Assembly: GCA_016709575.1 (NCBI GenBank)
Contig: JADJMM010000024.1
Span: 1 to 22,589 of the forward strand
Reading direction: 5' to 3'
Origin: Sphingobacteriaceae bacterium
GTDB lineage: Bacteria; Bacteroidota; Bacteroidia; B-17B0; Aurantibacillaceae
DNA: 22,589 bases
The translations under genes were made by a program, and so were the position numbers. The notes beneath the pieces are model-generated. The model ran no database searches, was not told the origin of the DNA, and worked only from the letters and a program-made list of their open reading frames with translations. Of the stretch, positions 16,970-22,589 are shown in pieces. Position 1 is the stretch's first letter, and each line of letters starts with the position of its first letter.

Positions 16970-19487
16970 TCTTCTGTTTTTAATGTTGTGTGGGAAAACT
17001 TTGTTTTCTCAAAACACAATCATTTCAGGTACTGTAACTGACGCGAAAACATCAGAACCCCTCTCTTTTGCCACTGTCTTTTTGATGAATCAAGTATTGG
17101 AACAACAACTGATGCTAGAGGCTATTATAAAATACAATCAGATAAAAATTACACTAAATTAAAAGTATTGTCTTTAGGCTATAAGCCAATGAGTAAAGAG
17201 GTCGTTTTGGGAAAAGAACAATCAATCAATTTTAAACTTCAACCAGAAGCAAAACAATTAGATGAAGTCACAGTTAAGGGGCAAAAATCAAAATATCGAA
17301 ATAAAGATAATCCGGCAGTGGAATTAATCAGGAAAGTTATTGATCACAAATCTGAAAATAGAAAGGAGGGCTTTGATTATTATGAATATGAAAAATATGA
17401 AAAAGTCCAATTTGCCTTAAGTAATGTTACCGATAAATTTAAAAACAGAAAAGCATTTAAAAAATTTCAATTTGTTTTTGAAAATTTAGATACAACAAAA
17501 CTGGAAGGGAAGCCTGTGCTGCCTGTTTATTTAAAGGAATCGCTTTCGAACGTATGGTATAGAAAATCGCCAAAAACAACTAAAGAAATTGTGAAGGCTA
17601 ATAAAACAGTCGCTTTTGAGGGGTATGTAGATAATCAAGGTATAGATGCTTATATGAAGTATTTGTATCAGGATATTAATATTTACGATAATAACATTAC
17701 CCTTTTAACCAATCAATTTATAAGCCCTATTGCCAATCTTTCACCTACTTTTTATAAATTTTTTATTGTTGATACAATTACTGAAAATAATAACAAATTT
17801 ATCCGTCTCGCCTTTGTGCCAAGAAATCATTCAGATTTTTTATTTCAAGGACACATGCTAATAACTCTCGATAGTAGTTATGCTGTTGCCAATATTGATA
17901 TGAGTATAAATAAGGACATAAACCTTAATTGGGTAAAGGAGTTAAAAATTGTATAAAATTTTGAAAAAATAAAAAACAAGGATATACGGTTGTAAACGAG
18001 GAATTGTCGGCAGATTTTGGATTAACCAAAGGGAAAATGGGAATCTTTGGCCAACGAATCGTGTCGTATAGAGATTTCATTATTAATAAGCCAAGACCTG
18101 AGCAAGACTATAGAGGTGATCTAATCGTAATAAGTGATAGCGCAAGTCTTTTGACTGATGAATATTGGATAAAAAATCGTCACACACAATTATCTAAATC
18201 AGAAAAAGGTGTTTATGCAACTATTGATAGTGTAAAGAAAATCCCTGCGTTTAAAAGATCAATGGATGTTTTAGTTTTACTTTTTGCGGGCTATAAAACT
18301 ATCACGCCCTATTTTGATATGGGCCCCTTGAGTACATTTATAGGTTTTAACCCTGTAGAAGGCTTTAGATTAAGGTTTGGAGGGGGAACGACAAATGCTT
18401 TCAGTAAGAAAAATTGTGTTTGAAGGATATGGAGCCTATGGTTTAAAGATGAAAGTGGAAGTTTTACATTGGCTCAACTTATTCTTTTACCAAAAGAAGT
18501 ATTTTTGAATTCCCTGTAAGATCATTGAAAGCGAGTTACCAAAGAGAGACTAAGATTCCTGGACAAGAATTACAATTTATTCAGGAGGATAACATTCTAC
18601 TCTCTTTTAAACGAGGTACAAATGACAAATGGCTTTATAATGATATTTTAAATTTAGAATATCTCAACGAATTCAAAAATCACTTTTCTTTCACACTAGG
18701 GTACAAAAATTGGATTCAAAAGGCTGCAGGTGGCTTGCATTACAATCGTACAGATTATGTCAATGACTCGTTTGATATAAAGAACATTCAAACTTCAGAA
18801 GTTTCGTTAACGCTTCGTTGGGCTCCCAACGAAAAATTCTATCAAGGGAAAACTTATAGAATCCCTATATCTTTTAAAAACCCAATATTCACCTTGCGCT
18901 ATGTTCAAGGGATTAAAGGCCTGTTAGGTGGCGAATATGATTATCAAAATATTTCATTAAATATTTATAAACGATTTTACTTTTCTCAGTTAGGTTATAC
19001 AGATGTAGTTTTAGAAGGCGGCAAAATATTTGGAAAGGTTCCTTTCCCTTTACTAGACATACATCGTGCAAATCAAACCTATGCCTATCAACTTCAGTCA
19101 TATAACTTAATGAATTTTCTTGAGTTCGTAAGTGACCAGTATGCAAGTATAAATATAGACCATTCCTTTAATGGATTCTTCTTTAATAAAATCCCATTGT
19201 TTAAAAAACTAAAATGGCGTGAAGCTGTGACCTTAAAAGTTTTGTATGGTAGCATAAATTCGAATAACAATCCAGCTAATAATTCACAACTTTTAAGATT
19301 TCCGGTTTACTTCAGAAGGGTTCCTATAACCTATAGTTTATCTGAAAAGCCATATATAGAGGGTAGTGTGGCAATTGCAAATATTTTTAAGTTTTTTAGA
19401 GTGGATTTAGTAAAACGTTTTACATATCTCGATCATCCTAATATTTCACAGTTGGGAATTAGAGTAAGATTTAAATTTGACTTTTAA
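16932..19487 (+). CDS. DUF5686 outer-membrane protein with N-terminal carboxypeptidase-regulatory-like domain
   Basis: This is a protein of about 850 residues when repaired. A signal peptide (MFLSLQKNHILVSLLFLMLC, ending about residue 26) is followed by a CarboxypepD_reg-like beta sandwich: ISGTVTDAKTSEPLSFATVFL through YTKLKVLSLGYKP and FKLQPEAKQLDEVTVKG. The long middle and C-terminal parts match Bacteroidota DUF5686 proteins, ending in beta-barrel-like strands and an aromatic end, RVRFKFDF, typical of outer-membrane barrels. Breaks lie near 17087, 17953-17985, 18412, 18450 and 18520. The function of DUF5686 is not established. In this locus it could help place or move lipids at the outer membrane. 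The start at 16932 overlaps the GtrA gene and is chosen for the signal peptide. Confidence 0.82.
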
Positions 19488-19496
19488 CTAATAAGC

Positions 19497-21420
19497 ATGC
19501 ATTCTCATAGACAAATAATTTTAAATGTTTTAAAGCAATTGCTTTCTGTTTATTTATTATATACTATTTGCAGGATATTATTTATTTTATTTAATAACCC
19601 CTATTTCCAAAATATAAACATAGAAGACCTTTTTAAGTTACTTTTTTACGGATTAAGATTCGATACTTTCAGTATAACTGCCACTAATTCATTATATATT
19701 CTTTTAGCTATTTTGCCGTTTCATTTTACTATTCTAAAAATATCAAGTTATATTGAAAAGTGTTTTTTTAATTCCGAACGCATTTTCATTATGCTTAACT
19801 TTATTGATATTGCATACTTTCCTTATACTCAAAAAGATCAACCGTTGAAATTTTTAATCTAATGTTTGGGAAACAAATTGATTTGATTAAACTTATTCCG
19901 CATTTCATTTTAGATTATTGGTATTTATTGCTGATTTATTTTGTATTTCTATGGGCTCTTTTAAAGTCTTATGAAATTATCAACACTCGTCAAATTCCAA
20001 AACTAAAGAAAATTAATATTAAAAATATAAGTATTCATTTTTTGATTCTTATTTCCTTTTGTTCTTATGTTGTTTTAGGAATTAGGGGCGGTTTCCAAAA
20101 GATTCCAATTGTTTTATTAGATGCGGCAAAATACACTCGTCCGAATTTTATCCCAATACTTTTAAATACCCCGTTTTCAATTTTAAAATCAACTGAGTTA
20201 CATGAATTAAAAACTTCAAACCTAATCCCTAAGAATTTATCCGAGAAATATTTTAGCCCTATACATGAAGTAAAATCCGGAAAATTTGAAAACTTAAATG
20301 TTTGCGTAATTATATTGGAAAGGTTTTCAAAGGAGTTTTGTGGAATTGGCGGAAGAAAAAGTTATACTCCTTTTTTAGACAGTTTAATGGAGAAATCTTT
20401 GGTTTTCACTAATGCTTACTCAAATGGGAAGTCTTCAATAGAAGGAGTTCCTGCTATATTAGCATCGTTACCCAGCCTTATGCAAGACCCATATATTAAT
20501 TCTGCATATAGCAATAATACAATTCAAACTCTTCCTAATTTGCTTAAGGCAAAGGGATATCATACTTCATTCTTTCATGGTGGTACAAATGGCACTATGA
20601 ATTTTGATTCATTTGCGAAAATTGCAGGATTTGATTATTACTATGGCAGAACTGAATATAATAATGAAAGAGACTATGACGGCCAATGGGGAATTTGGGA
20701 TGATGCATTTTTAGCGCAAATGCCTAAGATTGTAAGCCAATTTAAAGAGCCTTTTTTTACTTCATTATTTACTTTAAGCTCGCATAATCCATATTTAGTG
20801 CCTTATAAATTTAAAGGTAAATTTCCAAAAGGGAACTTGGAAATTATTGAAACGATTGGATATACCGATTATTCCTTGAAGTTGTTTTTTAATGAAGCAA
20901 AAAAGGAAAAATGGTTTAATAATACTTTGTTTGTTATAACATCCGATCATACCGCTATTTCGAATGATAAGTATTATTCGAACCCGATAGGACAGTATTC
21001 AATTCCTATTGTGTTTTATAAAAACAATGAATTAATTGGTACAAATGGAAAGACGGTTCAACAAATTGACATTTTACCGACAATTATGGATTATTTAAAT
21101 TATGATAAACCCTATTACGCATTTGGAGAAAGCATGTTTTCAGCAAGGAATAAACCAATAATATATTTTACAAATCCGTATTATTATTTAATACTAGACA
21201 GTACAGTGTATATTGGTATAGAAGGTAGATTAACCTGAAGCATACAATTTTAAAACTGATAGTTTATTGAAAAAATCAATATTAGGTGAAAACAAAAATA
21301 TGGATATTGAAATGGCGAGTTATTTCAAATCATTTCTGCAAAAAATACTCTAACGACATCCTTGAAAATAAGACATTTTATAATGATAGAACTAACAATA
21401 ATTTAGTGCACAATAATTGA
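19497..21420 (+). CDS. LTA-synthase-type membrane sulfatase-fold phosphotransferase
   Basis: This is an integral membrane enzyme of about 640 residues. Five or so N-terminal helices (for example KQLLSVYLLYTICRILFIL and YWYLLLIYFVFLWALL) are followed by an extracytoplasmic alkaline-phosphatase-superfamily domain. Catalytic features are visible: VIILERFSKE (metal Glu), the nucleophile region NGKSSIEGVPAILASLPSL with Ser where Gram-positive LtaS has Thr, LSSHNPY (His) and FVITSDHTA (Asp-His). Enzymes of this family move phosphoglycerol or phosphoethanolamine groups between lipids and glycans. In this locus it could be the headgroup-transferring enzyme, which is inference. Breaks near 19840 and 21235 split it; the true end is TGA at 21418-21420. 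It starts 9 bases after the DUF5686 gene. Confidence 0.85.
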
Positions 21421-21423
21421 ACC

Positions 21424-22118
21424 ATGAAAACAAGAGATTATCTGCAAGGCCTGATATATAAATTGATTAATCCGTTTGTAAGATTTTTAATTAAAATTGG
21501 ATTTACCCCAAATACAGTTACAATAATTGGTTTTTTATTAAATATTGGTGTAGCAATTATTTTTATTGCAGGGGCTGAAGAAGGAAATAGAGGCGATTTG
21601 TCTTACGTTGGATGGGGCGGTGGATTAATTTTATTCGCAGGATTGTTTGATATGCTCGATGGGCAGGTAGCAAGGTTAGGTAATATGTCGACAAAGTTTG
21701 GGGCATTTTTCGATTCGGTACTGGATAGATATAGTGAATTGGTTATGTTTTAGGTATTTGCTATTATTTAGTGGCGCATCATTATTTCCTAAGTTCATTA
21801 TTTGCTTTCATTGCATTAATAGGATCTATGATGGTAAGCTATACAAGAGCAAGAGCAGAAGGGCTTGGAATTGAGTGTAAAGGAGGTTTAATGCAAAGAC
21901 CTGAGCGCATAGTAACAATTGGATTATCCGCATTGTTATGCGGAATAATTTCTTCTTTTATTGGCGGGGACTATAAATTATTTATTTCAGGAATATCTAT
22001 CCATGTTTTTGAAAGTATCTCAATATTTACAATTCCAATAACTATAGTGGCTGTTTTATCAAATATAACAGCTACAAAACGATTGTTGGATTGCAAAAAA
22101 GCATTAGAAAAACTATAA
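21424..22118 (+). CDS. CDP-alcohol phosphatidyltransferase, candidate phosphatidylinositol-phosphate synthase
   Basis: This is a membrane enzyme of about 231 residues that joins a CDP-diacylglycerol-type donor to an alcohol. The complete catalytic motif D-x2-D-G-x2-A-R-x8-G-x3-D-x3-D is present in DMLDGQVARLG through GAFFDSVLDR (about residues 79-102). Membrane helices flank it, for example VTIIGFLLNIGVAIIFIAG and SLFAFIALIGSMMVSYTRA. The segment YTRARAEGLGIECKGGLMQRPER is also typical of the family. With MIPS in the same locus the acceptor is probably inositol 1-phosphate, giving phosphatidylinositol phosphate for the PgpA-like phosphatase; the motif alone does not fix the substrate. A break near 21752 splits it. 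It begins 3 bases after the previous stop. Confidence 0.9.
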
Positions 22119-22129
22119 ACATTAAGAAA

Positions 22130-22348
22130 ATGATTAGGTTAAATAAAATTGTGGCGTTTGCAATACTAATATCTTCCTGTATTAATTTTTCCTGTAATAA
22201 ACAATATGTATGTGTCTGTTCTGTGGTTAAAAGTGGCCACAATACAAATGTCGATAGTGTAAAAACCACTAAATTAGGTAGTAAAGGATACGGTAAAACC
22301 TGCCAATCTTATAACTCTGATAGCTTAACAAATTGTCATTTAAAATAA
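22130..22348 (+). CDS. Small cysteine-rich lipoprotein
   Basis: This is a 72-residue predicted lipoprotein. The start at 22130 (MIRLNKIVAFAILISSC) is chosen because it directly begins a signal peptide; the same frame is open upstream but overlaps the previous gene. The lipobox is probably INFSC, with lipidation about residue 21. The short mature part contains further cysteines in VCVCSVV, GKTCQS and TNCHLK, and the pattern C-x-C ... C ... C could form two disulfides. I recognise no family. It lies 11 bases after the phosphatidyltransferase and is likely co-transcribed. Confidence 0.65.
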   Translation: MIRLNKIVAFAILISSCINFSCNKQYVCVCSVVKSGHNTNVDSVKTTKLGSKGYGKTCQSYNSDSLTNCHLK

Positions 22349-22359
22349 AAACATCAACT

Positions 22360-22589
22360 ATGCAATTTTTTAATTCAAAATATTTAGTAGTATATCTATT
22401 ACCATTGTTTTTTTAATGAATGCGTCTTTGGTTAATTTCTCCATGCCTGCTGCCTTGAAGAGCATTAAGCAGGGGAATCCACAAGACACATTTCCTACTC
22501 CACCGTTCAATAAAAATTTACTTTTCTATATACAGCGAACTCATAATATCAATACAATTGTTTATGAAGTAAACTATAATAAAGATAGT
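22360..22589 (+). CDS. DUF4833-like secreted protein, N-terminal part, runs off the window
   Basis: This is a partial gene. It starts MQFFNSKYLVVYLLPLFF, probably a signal peptide, with a one-base break near 22390 restoring TIVFLMNASLVNFSMPAA. The mature start FPTPPFNKNLLFYIQRTHN followed by INTIVYEVNYNKDS resembles the N-terminus of DUF4833 proteins of Bacteroidota, which open with a YIQR-S/T-x-N-x-N-T-I/V-Y pattern. The function of that family is unknown to me. It follows the small lipoprotein by 11 bases and may be the next member of the lipid locus. The rest lies beyond the window, so length and ending cannot be checked. Confidence 0.6.

Noticed and set aside
1..22589. Programmed frameshifting as the reason for the many frame changes
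   Set aside because: Breaks occur at unrelated sites, need both insertions and deletions, and several genes have four or more. No common slippery sequence is seen.
1..22589. CRISPR arrays, insertion sequences, phage genes or rRNA
   Set aside because: No regularly spaced repeats, transposase or integrase motifs, structural phage genes or rRNA-like segments were found.

Overview
This AT-rich window looks like Bacteroidota DNA. It carries serine palmitoyltransferase and other sphingolipid genes, DUF5686 and DUF4833-like proteins, Bacteroidota-type lipoproteins, and several TAnnTTTG promoter boxes placed just upstream of genes. Nearly every long gene is split by one-base insertions or deletions, often in homopolymers, yet the conserved protein continues in another frame with full family length. 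I read this mainly as base-calling or assembly error and not as mass gene decay. Gene spans below therefore cover the whole reconstructed gene, with frame breaks noted.

Region 1 (1-5144) begins with the C-terminal end of an RND efflux pump and a MarR-type regulator on the plus strand. A leftward (minus-strand) block follows. In its order of transcription from 4916 down to 866 it encodes a SnoaL-like protein, a membrane protein, a small protein, a DoxX-like membrane protein, a YgiD/DODA extradiol dioxygenase, a small unknown protein, an intact MarR regulator and a HEAT-like protein. A palindromic site sits upstream of the SnoaL gene, and a 17-bp exact copy of part of it lies between the MarR and HEAT genes.

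Region 2 (5145-10702) is a plus-strand tripartite drug-efflux operon. It holds a TetR regulator, an EmrA-like periplasmic adaptor, an EmrB-like DHA2 transporter, a TolC-like outer-membrane factor, a universal stress protein and a third MarR regulator. Region 2b (10703-11455) holds tandem inverted repeats, a compact tRNA-like element with a UAU anticodon, a cytochrome-like lipoprotein lacking its heme motif, and two tiny ORFs that both end in IKGFK plus one residue.

Region 3 (11456-22589) is the main point of interest: a compact plus-strand locus that appears to combine ceramide synthesis with inositol-lipid synthesis. It holds serine palmitoyltransferase, a GNAT-like candidate ceramide synthase, an extended-SDR candidate ceramide or ketosphinganine reductase, myo-inositol-phosphate synthase, a PgpA-like phosphatase, a GtrA membrane protein, a DUF5686 outer-membrane barrel, an LTA-synthase-type phosphotransferase and a CDP-alcohol phosphatidyltransferase. 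A small cysteine-rich lipoprotein and a truncated DUF4833-like gene follow. Together these could make a ceramide backbone and a phosphoinositol headgroup, dephosphorylate it, move it across the membrane and transfer it. The first two steps follow from known families; the headgroup transfer and export roles are inference.
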